Part shown: positions 18,575 through 27,733 of the stretch, piece after piece
How the letters are laid out: each line of letters begins with the position of its first letter
How positions within the stretch are numbered: the first letter of the stretch is position 1
Assembly (NCBI GenBank): GCA_022820725.1
Contig: JAJEFA010000004.1
Coordinates: 62,001 to 126,000, forward strand
Direction of reading: 5' to 3'
From: Candidatus Binatia bacterium
GTDB lineage: Bacteria > Desulfobacterota > Binatia > Bin18
DNA length: 64,000 nucleotides
The notes under the pieces: generated by a model
Seen by the model: only the letters and a program-made list of their open reading frames with translations
Told to the model about the DNA's origin: nothing
Databases searched by the model: none
Translations under genes and position numbers: made by a program

Positions 18575-19057
18575 ATGGGCTTCAGTATGAAAAGCATCCT
18601 GACTGTTGTCGCGAGCCTTTGCGTTCTGTGTGTCGCCGGTGATCTCCGGGCAGAAGGAGAGCCTCAACAAACCGCACCCAAAGCTGCCGCGTATTACGGC
18701 TGGCTGGACAAATTTGAAAACCCGTCTCACCGACCGCCGACACCGACCCAGAAGAATGATGCTCACACGCTGCCTGAAAAAGGTCAGGCCGAGCAGCATG
18801 ATATTGCTTCAGTCAAGACTTCCCCCTCGACAGAGAGCGGAGGCGGTGCGGTTCCCTACGCTAGCGTCGAGGAGGAGACCGCTGCTCCAGGTGAGGGCCT
18901 GGGCTGCTATTACCACCGTGCCTATTATTCTCACCTCCCCATGTTCAAAGATGACGTCTATTCGTTGCGCGGATCTTTTGACGTGGCGGAAACCTTTCAT
19001 AAGCCCTCTGAAGACGTCATTTCTGTGCCTCCTGATCAGGCAGCACAGGCGGAATAG
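18575..19057 (+). CDS. small secreted protein with a DUF1329-like motif
   Basis: A 160-residue protein with a Sec signal peptide (core LTVVASLCVLCVAG, cleavage near LRAEG). Two starts are possible: ATG 18575 (GGTGAG just upstream) or ATG 18587. The centre is low-complexity and hydrophilic (residues 45-100). Near residue 110 it has CYYHRAYYSHLPMF, which closely follows YHKAYHSQMAMY in the DUF1329 protein directly upstream, and then a short acidic tail. No other domain is visible. It may be a shrunken derivative or partner of DUF1329; the rest of that family's blocks are absent. It lies 78 bp after the DUF1329 stop, across a terminator hairpin. Confidence 0.65.
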   Translation: MGFSMKSILTVVASLCVLCVAGDLRAEGEPQQTAPKAAAYYGWLDKFENPSHRPPTPTQKNDAHTLPEKGQAEQHDIASVKTSPSTESGGGAVPYASVEEETAAPGEGLGCYYHRAYYSHLPMFKDDVYSLRGSFDVAETFHKPSEDVISVPPDQAAQAE

Positions 19058-19087
19058 CCTGTCTCGGCGGGTTCTGACCCCCTCCCC

Positions 19088-20980
19088 ATGTCTCGGCTCT
19101 CACTTGTAGTGAATAGTCCAAGACGAATCCTCAGCGTCGTTGTCGTCATTACTGTCCTCTGTTCGGTGCCGTCTGCTTTTGGTGCGGACGAAGCGCCGGG
19201 CACCCGTCTCAAGCAATTAGCCGAAGAAGCCGGGCAGTTGCACGCGGCCGGAAAATTTCAGGCCGCCATTCCCGTTGCGCGTGAGCTGCTTGAGCAAACG
19301 GAAAAGGTCGCCGGCCCCGATCATCCGCTCGTATCTCAAAGCTTGAATAATCTCGCTCTCCTTCTCCAGCAGGTCCGTCAATACGCGGAAGCTCGTCAGC
19401 TCTTCGAACGAGCGCTGGGCATTGATGAGAAGGCGCTTGGGAGCAACCATCCCGGAATTATCCGTAGTCTGACCAATCTGGCCCTGGTGCTCCAGGACCA
19501 GCAGCAGTTTGATGCTGCCCGTCCGCTGTTCGAGCGGGCCCTGAGCATTACAGAAACAGCCTATGGGCAGTCACATGCCGCGGTTGCCGTGAGCGTCGGT
19601 AACCTGGCCATGCTGTACAAAGAGCAAAAGCAGTACGAGCAGGCCCGCCCGCTTTTTGAACGGGCGTTGACGATTCACCAACAGCAACTCGGGAACGAAC
19701 ATCCGGCTGTTGCGCTGAGCATGATTAATCTGGGCGAGTTGTTGATTGCGACGAAACAGTATAACGGAGCCCGAACCTTACTCCAGAGTGCGCTCTCCAT
19801 TCATGAGCGCACGCACGGCGCTCAGCACCCTGTCGTCGCTGATGACCTGACCCGGTTGGGACTGCTCATGAAGGAAATGGGTGATTACACCGAGGCCGGG
19901 GAATTACAACAACGCGCGCTCGAAATCCGAGAGGCAGCATTGGGTCCGTCACATCCCGATGTGGCGGCGAGTCTCAACAATCTCGGATCGGCGTTATATC
20001 AAGTAGGGGAATTCGCCAAAGCAAGGCCCATGTTTGAGCGGGCTGCCGAGATATATGCCGCTGCCTATGGTTCGACGCATCCGGACGTAGGCACTAGCCT
20101 GAACAACCTGGCATCCCTCTTGTACCAGATCCGGAACTACGCTGAGGCCGCACAGGTCTATGAGCGCGTGATTGCGATCAACGAACAAGCGCTGGGCAAG
20201 GACCACCCTGTTGTGGCGATGAATCTGAACAATATGGCCTTAGCCCTGCGCGAGGGGGGGGATAGCGTGCGTCCGCTGCCCTTATACGAGCGCGCGCTTC
20301 AGATTACCGAGACGGCCTACGGCCGGGTCCATCCCAATGTTGCAGTCAGTCTCAATAACCTGGCTTCTCTGCACCATCAGAATGGTAATTTTGAGACCGC
20401 CCGTCCGCTGTTCGAACGATCCGTACAGGTGATGAAGACCGCGCTGGGTGAGGATCACCCGAATATTGCTACGAGCCTGAATCAGTTTGCGCTGTTCCTG
20501 AAAGATGCCGGAGACCTCACCGCATCTCAGCAGTATTACGAAGAAGCCTTGGCGGTTGAGACTAAGGCGTTGGAACCTGGGCAGCGTGATATTGCGGTCA
20601 GTCTGAATAATCTGGCCACGACCCTGAGCGGTATCGCTGACCTCCTCCAGGACACCAAGGATTATACGACGTTCCTACCCCTATACGAGCAGGCCGCTTC
20701 AGTGATGGAGGTGTCGCTTGGCGCAGACCATCCGAACGTCGCGCTGAATCTCCGAACCCAGGCGATGTTCTATGCGGAGCAGGGAAAAAATGAAGAGGCG
20801 GTGTCGTTCACGGAGCGAGCGGTCCACATCCAAGAGGAAGCGCTGCCCGCGGACAGCCCGGTGATCCGCGAGACGCTCGAACAACTCGCTCGGTTGTATG
20901 AAAAGACCGGGAAGGCGGACGCGGCCAAACAGACACGTGACCGTCTGAGAGCCATGCAAGCGGCTTCTCCTCAAGAGTAA
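19088..20980 (+). CDS. secreted tetratricopeptide-repeat protein (kinesin-light-chain type)
   Basis: A 630-residue protein: signal peptide (residues 1 to about 36, ending near AFGADE) and then about a dozen 42-residue repeats. Each repeat has the look HPxVAxSLNNLAxLL...YxxARPLFERALxIxExALG, the TPR_12 pattern of kinesin light chains and many bacterial scaffold proteins. The repeats run almost to the C-terminus with one slightly longer unit near residues 505-545. No catalytic domain is present, so a protein-binding scaffold in the periplasm is the reasonable reading. No clear Shine-Dalgarno precedes the ATG. It follows the small secreted protein by 30 bp and may close the envelope cluster. Confidence 0.9.
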   Translation: MSRLSLVVNSPRRILSVVVVITVLCSVPSAFGADEAPGTRLKQLAEEAGQLHAAGKFQAAIPVARELLEQTEKVAGPDHPLVSQSLNNLALLLQQVRQYAEARQLFERALGIDEKALGSNHPGIIRSLTNLALVLQDQQQFDAARPLFERALSITETAYGQSHAAVAVSVGNLAMLYKEQKQYEQARPLFERALTIHQQQLGNEHPAVALSMINLGELLIATKQYNGARTLLQSALSIHERTHGAQHPVVADDLTRLGLLMKEMGDYTEAGELQQRALEIREAALGPSHPDVAASLNNLGSALYQVGEFAKARPMFERAAEIYAAAYGSTHPDVGTSLNNLASLLYQIRNYAEAAQVYERVIAINEQALGKDHPVVAMNLNNMALALREGGDSVRPLPLYERALQITETAYGRVHPNVAVSLNNLASLHHQNGNFETARPLFERSVQVMKTALGEDHPNIATSLNQFALFLKDAGDLTASQQYYEEALAVETKALEPGQRDIAVSLNNLATTLSGIADLLQDTKDYTTFLPLYEQAASVMEVSLGADHPNVALNLRTQAMFYAEQGKNEEAVSFTERAVHIQEEALPADSPVIRETLEQLARLYEKTGKADAAKQTRDRLRAMQAASPQE

Positions 20981-21039
20981 GACCTCTCCCAGAGAGAAAC
21001 ACCGTCTTTTCAGCAAACAGAATTCTTGATTAGGTAAGA

Positions 21040-21052
21040 TTGTCTCAGACAA
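21040..21052. promoter_or_regulatory. short palindrome before the thiolase operon
   Basis: TTGTCT-C-AGACAA is a perfect 13-bp palindrome ending 13 bp before the thiolase ATG, directly next to the Shine-Dalgarno AAGGAG. It could be an operator of the long operon that begins here; no convincing promoter hexamers were placed. Confidence 0.3.
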
Positions 21053-21065
21053 AAAGGAGTTGTGT

Positions 21066-22229
21066 ATGCGTCGGGTTGCCCTGGTTGGGGCGGGACTGTC
21101 ACGCTTTGGGGTACGCGCAGCCGGATTTCGAGAATTGCTTGCCGAGGCCGGCCGAGCCTGCTTTGCTTCCGTCCCGCACTTGATACCCAGGGACATAGAA
21201 GGGATGGTCGTGGGTGCTGTCCTGCCTGAGCGGGCAGCCTTTCAAAGTCATATTGCGCCGCTTGCCGCGGAAACACTGGGCATTCAGCCGAGCAAGCTCT
21301 CGGCCCGGACCGAACATATGTGTGCCAGTGGCACTGCGGGGATACGCTATGCCTATGCGTTTATTGCCGCCGGTCTGGCCGACATCGTCATGGTGCTGGG
21401 AGTCGAGAAGCTCAATCTCCCCAATATGGGTGAGGCCGTACTGAATATGGGGACTGGGGTGGACCGAGACTGGGAAGCCTGTTTTGGACTCACTGCTCCA
21501 CCTTCCTTTGCCTTGGCCGCCCAACTGCATATGGCCGAATACGATACGACAGAGGAGCAACTTGCCCATGTGGCGGTGAAAAACCATACACATTCAAGCA
21601 AAAATCCATACGCCCATTTTCAGAACGGCGTCACCTTGGATGCAGTCGTGTGCTCGCGCATGATCGCCTCTCCGCTCCGGCTGTTTATGTGTTCTCCTAT
21701 CACCGATGGCGCGGCTGCCGTTATTCTGGCGAGCGAAGAGCGAGCCAAGGAGATCACGGACAAGCCGGTCTTTATTCGTGGAACCGGACAAGCGGTTCAC
21801 GGGTTTTCGGTCTCCAGCCTCGATCCCGATTATGCCAGTTGGCCGGCCATGAAACAGGCCGCCGGGGACGCCTACGCCATGGCTGGGATAGCGGCGAATG
21901 ACGTCGATTTTGCTGAGGTTCACGACTGTTTTGCCATCGCTGAGATTATTGCCTATGAAGAGCTTGGATTCTGCCCGAAGGGCGAAGGTGGTCCGTTCGT
22001 TATGGAAGGGCGGTCCGATTACGACGGTGACGTGGTCGTCAATCCTCGCGGCGGGCTGATGGGCTGTGGACACCCGCTTGGGGCCACGGGGGTGGCTCAG
22101 GCGGTCGAAGCCTTTTGGCAACTGCGCGGAGAAGCAGGCGAACGCCAAGTCCCGCAGGCGCATATCGGACTGACGCATAATAATAGCGGGATGGGCGAGC
22201 ATGTAGTCATGATTTACGGGCGGGAGTAA
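21066..22229 (+). CDS. thiolase family protein (SCP-x / acetyl-CoA acetyltransferase type)
   Basis: A 387-residue protein of the thiolase superfamily, cytosolic. The nucleophile Cys86 lies in EHMCASG; HDCFAIAE supplies the second active-site block, GCGHPLGATG the third, and the C-terminal THNNSGMGEHV replaces the CGGGG of degradative thiolases. That end is typical of non-classical SCP2/SCP-x-like thiolases. AAGGAG is 6 nt before the ATG. It is followed after 6 bp by a DUF35 gene, the usual partner of such thiolases, with which they form complexes for acyl-CoA C-C bond cleavage or condensation. It opens the 21-32 kb operon. Confidence 0.92.
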   Translation: MRRVALVGAGLSRFGVRAAGFRELLAEAGRACFASVPHLIPRDIEGMVVGAVLPERAAFQSHIAPLAAETLGIQPSKLSARTEHMCASGTAGIRYAYAFIAAGLADIVMVLGVEKLNLPNMGEAVLNMGTGVDRDWEACFGLTAPPSFALAAQLHMAEYDTTEEQLAHVAVKNHTHSSKNPYAHFQNGVTLDAVVCSRMIASPLRLFMCSPITDGAAAVILASEERAKEITDKPVFIRGTGQAVHGFSVSSLDPDYASWPAMKQAAGDAYAMAGIAANDVDFAEVHDCFAIAEIIAYEELGFCPKGEGGPFVMEGRSDYDGDVVVNPRGGLMGCGHPLGATGVAQAVEAFWQLRGEAGERQVPQAHIGLTHNNSGMGEHVVMIYGRE

Positions 22230-22235
22230 GAGCCC

Positions 22236-22712
22236 ATGAGCGAATATTTCCGCGCCATTGATCCCTTTCCGCTCCAGGGCAGTCAGAACACTCGACTGGC
22301 GCCGTTTTATGAAGCCCTGCGGTCGCAGAAGCTGCTCACCACATTCTGTCCGCAGTGCGCCCTGCGCCACTGGCCGCCACGTGTGGTCTGTCCGGACTGT
22401 CTCTCAGACCGGCTTGACTGGATTGAGTTGCCAGACCAGGGAACGATCCATGCCTATACCATTCAAGATACCGGCGTCCCGCCGGGCTTTCCGCGCCCAT
22501 TGATTTTCGCCGTGGTCTGTATCGAAGGTCTGAGGATCTTCACTCGACTGGTGGAAACAGAGCCTGGCCAGGTTGAGCGGGGGCGTACCGTGCGTCTCTT
22601 CCCCTCTGCGGTCGGGCAGGACCCCGAGGGTATTGAGCGCTATGTACCGACCTTTACCCTGGCCCGAGGGGGCGCGCGGGGGACTTCCCCCGTGAAAATT
22701 GTCCCAGCATGA
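22236..22712 (+). CDS. DUF35 Zn-ribbon / OB-fold protein
   Basis: A 158-residue protein with a rubredoxin-like zinc ribbon (Cys38, Cys41, Cys52, Cys55 in CPQC...CPDC) and then an OB-fold domain (GTIHAYTIQDTGVPPGF onward). DUF35 proteins bind acyl-CoA and pair with thiolases or HMG-CoA synthases as substrate-channelling subunits. It follows the thiolase by 6 bp and overlaps the next gene, hyuA, by 4 bp (ATGA), so translation is coupled. Its last 15 codons are encoded by a repeated GC-rich hairpin element found again at the hyuA-hyuB junction. Confidence 0.92.
   Translation: MSEYFRAIDPFPLQGSQNTRLAPFYEALRSQKLLTTFCPQCALRHWPPRVVCPDCLSDRLDWIELPDQGTIHAYTIQDTGVPPGFPRPLIFAVVCIEGLRIFTRLVETEPGQVERGRTVRLFPSAVGQDPEGIERYVPTFTLARGGARGTSPVKIVPA
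22663..22707 (+). repeat. 45-bp hairpin-forming repeat, copy 1
   Basis: This element and the copy at 24806-24850 align without gaps over 45 bases with few differences. The core is a palindrome (CGGGGGA CT TCCCCCG) followed by TGAAAATTGTC. Copy 1 is inside the end of the DUF35 gene, immediately before the hyuA start. Confidence 0.8.
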
Positions 22713-24838
22713 AATACAAAATCGGTATTGACGTCGGCGGCACGTTTACCGACTTTCTTGTCACTGACTCTCAGGGCACGACTCAAGTCTATAAGACGCC
22801 GACTACGCCACAGCAGCCTGCGGTCGGTGTCCTGCAAGGACTGCGGAAGATCGCCGCTTCTCTTGATCGTGAGTTGTCGGATTTCCTCGGCCGAATCAGC
22901 GTCATCGTTCATGGGACGACTATTACGACCAATGCCGTCTTGACTGGAGAAGGAGCCAAGACTGCATTTCTGACGACCCACGGCTTTCGCGATGTGCTCA
23001 ATATGCGTCGGGGGTTGCGCGACCGCCAGTACGATAGCAAATACGGTCCGCCGCCGCCTTTGGTCCCTCGGGCGCATATCTACCCTATTAGCGAACGGGT
23101 CAATGTTGAGGGTGCAGTGGTGACCTCCCTGCACGAAGCGGATGTGAGGGACGCGATCGAGCATATCCGAGAGAACGCCATTGAGGCGGTGGCGGTCAGT
23201 TATCTGTGGTCTTTTTTGAATCCGGCCCATGAGCGCCGAACCGGTCAGCTCATCCAGGATGCCCTCCCCGAGGTCTATGTGTCCTTATCATCCGAAGTGC
23301 TGCCGCAAATCCGGGTCTATGAGCGACATTCCACCACCGTCCTTAATGCGACGGTCGGTCCTCCGCTGTCGCGTTATCTGACTCAGCTTGAAAGCCAGTT
23401 GGACGAATCGGGCTTTGCTGGTGTCTTGCTTATTATGCAGTCGAACGGCGGTGTGATGTCGCCCCGCCTGACCCGACGCTTTGCTGCGAATACCCTCTTA
23501 TCCGGTCCGGCGGGCGGGCCCATGGCCGGCGTGTTCTATGCTGACACCCACGCTCTGCGCGATGTGATCACGGTTGACATGGGCGGGACCAGTTTTGATG
23601 CCTGTCTCATCCACGACCGCCAGCCCGCGACAACAACGGAGGGCGAGATTGGCGGCCACCGGCTCGCTCTGCCCCTGCTGGACATCCACACGGTTGGCGC
23701 TGGCGGGGGTAGTATTGCCTGGATCGATGCCGGGGGGATTCTCCAGGTCGGGCCCAAGAGTGCCGGTGCCGAGCCCGGTCCGGTGTGTTATGGCCGTGGC
23801 GGAGTCGAGCCCACGGTAACAGATGCCAACTTGGTTCTGGGCTATCTTTCCTCAGACGGATTGTTAGGCGGGGAAATGCCCCTCGATTATCACGGGGCTC
23901 AGCGCGCGGTGACAAACAAGATAGCTGAGCCCTTGGACCTCTCTCCTATTGAGGCCGCCGAGGGTATCTATCGTATTGTAAACGCCAATATGGCGGCCGC
24001 GCTTCAGGGCGTTTCGGTCGAACGGGGCTATGATCCACGCGAGTTTGCGCTTGTGGTTGCCGGTGGAGCAGGGCCGCTGCACGCCGGAATGATAGCCCGA
24101 GAATTGGACATTCCACTGATCGTGATTCCTCAAGAGTCATCGGTGTTCTGTGCGGCCGGCATGTTAATCTCTGATTTGCAGCACGACTACGTTCAGACCT
24201 TCACCCGAGACTGGGATGCCATCGTTCCCGACGATATCAGTGGTACTCTGAGTGAGATTGAGGAACACGCCCGAGCGACCTTAGCATCGGAAGGCATTCC
24301 TGCAGAGAAAATACGGATTCGTGCAACCTTTGATGTGCGTTACGTTGGCCAATTTCATGAGGTCGAAGTCCCGGTTCAGCCCCCTCTCGTTGCATCGGAA
24401 CTGGAGGCGACAGCCGCCCGTTTTCACCGTCTCCACGAGGCACTCTATGGCTATGCCATGCCAGAAGCCCCCTTGGAGATGATCAATCTGCGGGTCAAGG
24501 CGCTGGGGCTCACCGAGAAACCGCGACTCACACCCAGCCCACTTGTGGACGCAGACCCGGCCGTCGCGCTCAAAGGTGAGCGGCAAGCGTACTTCTCCGG
24601 GACGCCGTATCAGGTTGCTGTCTATAATGGAGATCAGTTCGACTGCGGCATGGCTCTTGCCGGACCGGCCTTGATCGAACAGGCCAACACCACCGTCCTT
24701 GTCCCGCCCGGCTATCGTTTGGTCTGTGATATTTACCGCAATTATGTCATGCACGCGGCTGAGCGACCACTCGACGAAATCCTCGCAGGGTTAGGCAGGC
24801 GGACACCCGAGGGGGCACGGGGGAAACTTCCCCCGTGA
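22709..24838 (+). CDS. hyuA: hydantoinase A / oxoprolinase family protein (second copy)
   Basis: A 709-residue HyuA subunit. GIDVGGTFTDF (residues 4-14), HGTTITTNAVLTGEGAKTAF, DMGGTSFDACL near 290 and GAGGGSIAWID mark the ATP-binding and family core. It differs clearly from the HyuA at 5438-7492, so the two pairs probably act on different substrates. It overlaps the DUF35 gene by 4 bp and runs into hyuB. Its extreme C-terminus (GGRTPEGARGKLPP look) is encoded by the second copy of the 45-bp repeat and is likely a recent extension. Confidence 0.93.
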   Translation: MKYKIGIDVGGTFTDFLVTDSQGTTQVYKTPTTPQQPAVGVLQGLRKIAASLDRELSDFLGRISVIVHGTTITTNAVLTGEGAKTAFLTTHGFRDVLNMRRGLRDRQYDSKYGPPPPLVPRAHIYPISERVNVEGAVVTSLHEADVRDAIEHIRENAIEAVAVSYLWSFLNPAHERRTGQLIQDALPEVYVSLSSEVLPQIRVYERHSTTVLNATVGPPLSRYLTQLESQLDESGFAGVLLIMQSNGGVMSPRLTRRFAANTLLSGPAGGPMAGVFYADTHALRDVITVDMGGTSFDACLIHDRQPATTTEGEIGGHRLALPLLDIHTVGAGGGSIAWIDAGGILQVGPKSAGAEPGPVCYGRGGVEPTVTDANLVLGYLSSDGLLGGEMPLDYHGAQRAVTNKIAEPLDLSPIEAAEGIYRIVNANMAAALQGVSVERGYDPREFALVVAGGAGPLHAGMIARELDIPLIVIPQESSVFCAAGMLISDLQHDYVQTFTRDWDAIVPDDISGTLSEIEEHARATLASEGIPAEKIRIRATFDVRYVGQFHEVEVPVQPPLVASELEATAARFHRLHEALYGYAMPEAPLEMINLRVKALGLTEKPRLTPSPLVDADPAVALKGERQAYFSGTPYQVAVYNGDQFDCGMALAGPALIEQANTTVLVPPGYRLVCDIYRNYVMHAAERPLDEILAGLGRRTPEGARGKLPP

Positions 24839-24850
24839 AAATTGTCACAG
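24806..24850 (+). repeat. 45-bp hairpin-forming repeat, copy 2
   Basis: CACGGGGG (24817-24824) and CCCCCGTG (24831-24838) form an 8-bp stem around AAACTT, followed by AAAATTGTC. It covers the hyuA stop codon and the leader of hyuB. Copy 1 sits at the equivalent place one gene upstream but in a different reading frame, so the conservation is at DNA or RNA level. Confidence 0.8.
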
Positions 24851-24867
24851 TGTGGAAGGGGCGTGGA

Positions 24868-26613
24868 ATGCAAACGGACAGGATTGATCCGATCCTCGTA
24901 TCGGTCATCGCGAACCGCTTGGACTCGATCACCAAGGAAATGGGCCAGACCATGCTGCGGACCTCGCGCTCGCCTATTTTTAGTGAGGCGCGTGATTTTG
25001 TGACCGCAATTTATGACCGCCAGCTCCGTCTGGTCGCCCAGACGGCCTATATTCCAATCCTGCTTGCCGCAACGCCTTGGGCGGTCCGCTCGATTGCTGA
25101 GACTTACGCTGACGACACGCACGAAGGCGACGTCTTCATCCTCAACGACCCGTATCGGGGCAATAACCATCCACCCGATTTTACGATAGCCAAGCCGGTT
25201 TATATTGATGGCGAACTGCGCTTCTGGTCGGTCACAAAAGGCCATCAGGCGGACACCGGTGGCGGCGGTGCGGTGGGCTATCACCCGGAAGCACGTGATG
25301 TGTGGGATGAGGGGCTGCGGATTCCGCCGGCCAAACTCTATGAGCAGGGTAAGGTGAATCGCGGCCTGTGGGAAATGATCGTGTCCAATGTGCGCCTGCG
25401 GTTTCTGGTAGAGGGCGATCTGCATTGTCTGGTTGGTGCCGCCAGCCTGGGTGAACGTAATATTACCGCGCTGGTGAAAAAACACGGTATCTCTGTTGTT
25501 GAACAGGTTGTTGAGCACCTCCTGACTGCCTCGGAAAGGCATATGCGCGAGGAAATTCGTACAATCCCGAACGGCACGTATCTGGCCGCGCGGCAGATCG
25601 ATAACGACGGGATTGTCTACGATCGGCCGGTGACCATTCGGGTGAAAGTCGAGGTGCAGGACGAGTCTGTGATGTTCGATTACTCAGGCTCGGATGACCA
25701 GGTCCCCGGCTATGTCAACAGTCCGTTTGCCAATACCGCCTCTGCGACCTACCTGGCACTGTTTACTCTGGTCAACCCCGATGTGCCGCATAACGAAGGG
25801 GCCATGCGTCCGGTTTCCATCGTGGCGCCAAGCCGGAGTGTGGTGAACCCGGTCGAACCAGCGCCAAGTACGGCCTGCACGGTCTTAACGGGCGAAACCA
25901 TCACCGAAGCGGTCTGGTTGGCCCTGTCGGAGGTTATCCCCGAGCGTGTTCAGGCGGCCTGGGGACGCTGGTGTGCACCGGCCACCACGGGTATGAACCC
26001 ACGCACCGGACGGCCGTTTGGAGAGATTCATTTTTTAAGTAAAGGTGGCGGTGGAGCCACGGCCGGCTTTGATGGGTGGGACCATATCGGGACTGCCATG
26101 TGCCTTGGAGGGCTGCGTTCGCCAGACCCCGAACTGCACGAACTGGTCAACCCCTATTTCATTGAACAGTTTGAGTATGGTCAGGATAGTGCCGGAGCCG
26201 GGCAATGGCGGGGCGGCATGGGGGTGACCTATCGCTGGCGGGTCGAAGCCGACAATATTGCGTGTGCAAACTTCGGGAGCGGTACCCAGCCCGCCACGGC
26301 ACCGTTCGGCCTGCGGGGCGGACAGGGCGCGCCGCCCAACCGGCAGATTTTTCACCATGCCGATGGCCGCACGGAAGAGGGTATGGCCAATTCCACGAAT
26401 ATCCTGTCCAAAGGAGATGCAGTGGAGCTGTTCTCAAGTGGCGGTGGCGGATTTGGCGACCCGAAGCGGCGAGCGATAGAAAAAGTCGTACAAGACGTGA
26501 GGGATGGATTGGTCTCGATAGAAAGCGCACTGCGGGACTACGGAGTGGTGATGGATCCAACAACGTTTGTTGTTGACGAAGCGGCAACTGCACGGCTACG
26601 CAGTGGGAGATGA
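24868..26613 (+). CDS. hyuB: hydantoinase B / oxoprolinase family protein (second copy)
   Basis: A 581-residue HyuB subunit when started at ATG 24868 (purine-rich GGAAGGGG upstream); a GTG at 24835 overlapping hyuA is possible but would add 11 residues encoded by the repeat. Family marks: DPILVSVIANRLDSI, LRTSRSPIFSEARDF, EGDVFILNDPYRGNNH, KGHQADTGGGG and the C-terminal SSGGGGFGDPKRR. It pairs with the hyuA just upstream. The overall length is typical of the family. Substrate unknown; the thiolase and LLM neighbours suggest a multi-step catabolic route. Confidence 0.92.
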   Translation: MQTDRIDPILVSVIANRLDSITKEMGQTMLRTSRSPIFSEARDFVTAIYDRQLRLVAQTAYIPILLAATPWAVRSIAETYADDTHEGDVFILNDPYRGNNHPPDFTIAKPVYIDGELRFWSVTKGHQADTGGGGAVGYHPEARDVWDEGLRIPPAKLYEQGKVNRGLWEMIVSNVRLRFLVEGDLHCLVGAASLGERNITALVKKHGISVVEQVVEHLLTASERHMREEIRTIPNGTYLAARQIDNDGIVYDRPVTIRVKVEVQDESVMFDYSGSDDQVPGYVNSPFANTASATYLALFTLVNPDVPHNEGAMRPVSIVAPSRSVVNPVEPAPSTACTVLTGETITEAVWLALSEVIPERVQAAWGRWCAPATTGMNPRTGRPFGEIHFLSKGGGGATAGFDGWDHIGTAMCLGGLRSPDPELHELVNPYFIEQFEYGQDSAGAGQWRGGMGVTYRWRVEADNIACANFGSGTQPATAPFGLRGGQGAPPNRQIFHHADGRTEEGMANSTNILSKGDAVELFSSGGGGFGDPKRRAIEKVVQDVRDGLVSIESALRDYGVVMDPTTFVVDEAATARLRSGR

Positions 26614-26653
26614 GGGGAGAGTGCGCCCCGGTCCAGGCTGAAGGAAAGAGGAG

Positions 26654-27700
26654 ATGCGATTTAGTGTCATGATTTGGCCCTACTCGGGCCAAACGATAGA
26701 GCCGGTCATCCGCCTCGCCCAGTGCGCCGAAGCCTGTGGCTTTGAGACGGTGTACGTCGGCGATTCGCAGATGCTGTGGAACGATGTCTACGTCTGTCTG
26801 GCCTGCTGCGCCCAGGCCACGCAACGGGTGAAACTTGGTCCCGGCGTGACGAATCTGGTCACCCGCCATCCAACCGTGACGGCCAATGCAATGGTCTCAC
26901 TCAATATGCTCAGCCAGGGGCGGGCCGTGCTCGGTGTCGGTGCAGGGGACTCGGCCGTGAGAACCGCGGGCCTCTCCCCGGCTAAGCGAAATCAACTGCG
27001 TCGGGACGTTGTTTTCATTCGCGAGTTATTTTCAGGACAAGAGGTGGAAGCTCCGGCTGTGTCCACTCCTGGAGACAAGAAAACCTGGGGACAGGAAGTA
27101 CGGCTGAGGGTGGCTGGAGCCGAAGAGTGGGGGAAGGTGCCCATCGAGATTGCGGTCATGAGCCCACGGGCCGCCACGCTGGTCGGTGAAATCGGCGACG
27201 GTGTTATCGTTGACGGCCATATGGGCGGAAACGGCGAGGGTGCGCGGGTTGCGGTCGAGGCGGCGAGCGAAGGCGCGCAAAAAGCGGGCAAGGACCCTGC
27301 CCAACTTCGTTTTATCGCCGCGATTGACGCGGCCATCGACGATGATCGGAGTGCGGCCCTCGATCAAGTGCGTCCCACTGCGGCGCGGAATATTGCCAAC
27401 AAACTCTGGCTCCCGGACACGCTTGGCCTTGAGCATGCCGATGTCGTGAAAGCAGTGACCGAAAGCTACCGCTTCTATGAACATCTTGACTTGACCGCCA
27501 AACATCGTGAACTTATTCCTGATGTCGTTGCCCAGAAATGTACTATTGCGGGAACGCCTCAAGACTGCATTGACAAGGCATCTGAGCTCAAAGCCGCTGG
27601 TCTGACCGATATTGCTATTTTTGTGACAACCCAGAATGAAGCTGCGGCGCGTACGACGCTGGAACGATTTGCCAAAGAAGTTATCCCGTCAGTGAGATGA
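26654..27700 (+). CDS. LLM class flavin- or F420-dependent oxidoreductase
   Basis: A 348-residue luciferase-like TIM barrel similar to methylene-tetrahydromethanopterin-reductase-type enzymes. Marks: GFETVYVGDSQMLW, VKLGPGVTNLVTRHP, GRAVLGVGAGDSA near residue 95, EIGDGVIVDGHMG near 185, and GTPQDCIDKASELKAAG at the C-terminus. GAGGAG lies right before the ATG. It shares the DSQMxW signature with the LLM at 33998-35062, so these two are closer to each other than to the other three LLM genes. Fourth step in the thiolase-hyu operon; cofactor FMN or F420 is not decided. Confidence 0.93.
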   Translation: MRFSVMIWPYSGQTIEPVIRLAQCAEACGFETVYVGDSQMLWNDVYVCLACCAQATQRVKLGPGVTNLVTRHPTVTANAMVSLNMLSQGRAVLGVGAGDSAVRTAGLSPAKRNQLRRDVVFIRELFSGQEVEAPAVSTPGDKKTWGQEVRLRVAGAEEWGKVPIEIAVMSPRAATLVGEIGDGVIVDGHMGGNGEGARVAVEAASEGAQKAGKDPAQLRFIAAIDAAIDDDRSAALDQVRPTAARNIANKLWLPDTLGLEHADVVKAVTESYRFYEHLDLTAKHRELIPDVVAQKCTIAGTPQDCIDKASELKAAGLTDIAIFVTTQNEAAARTTLERFAKEVIPSVR

Positions 27701-27733
27701 CGTGTGGAGAGCTGGAAAAAGGGAGACGTTGAG

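Noticed and set aside
24742..25542. A 266-residue open frame on the minus strand
   Set aside because: Antisense to the second hyuB; no support.
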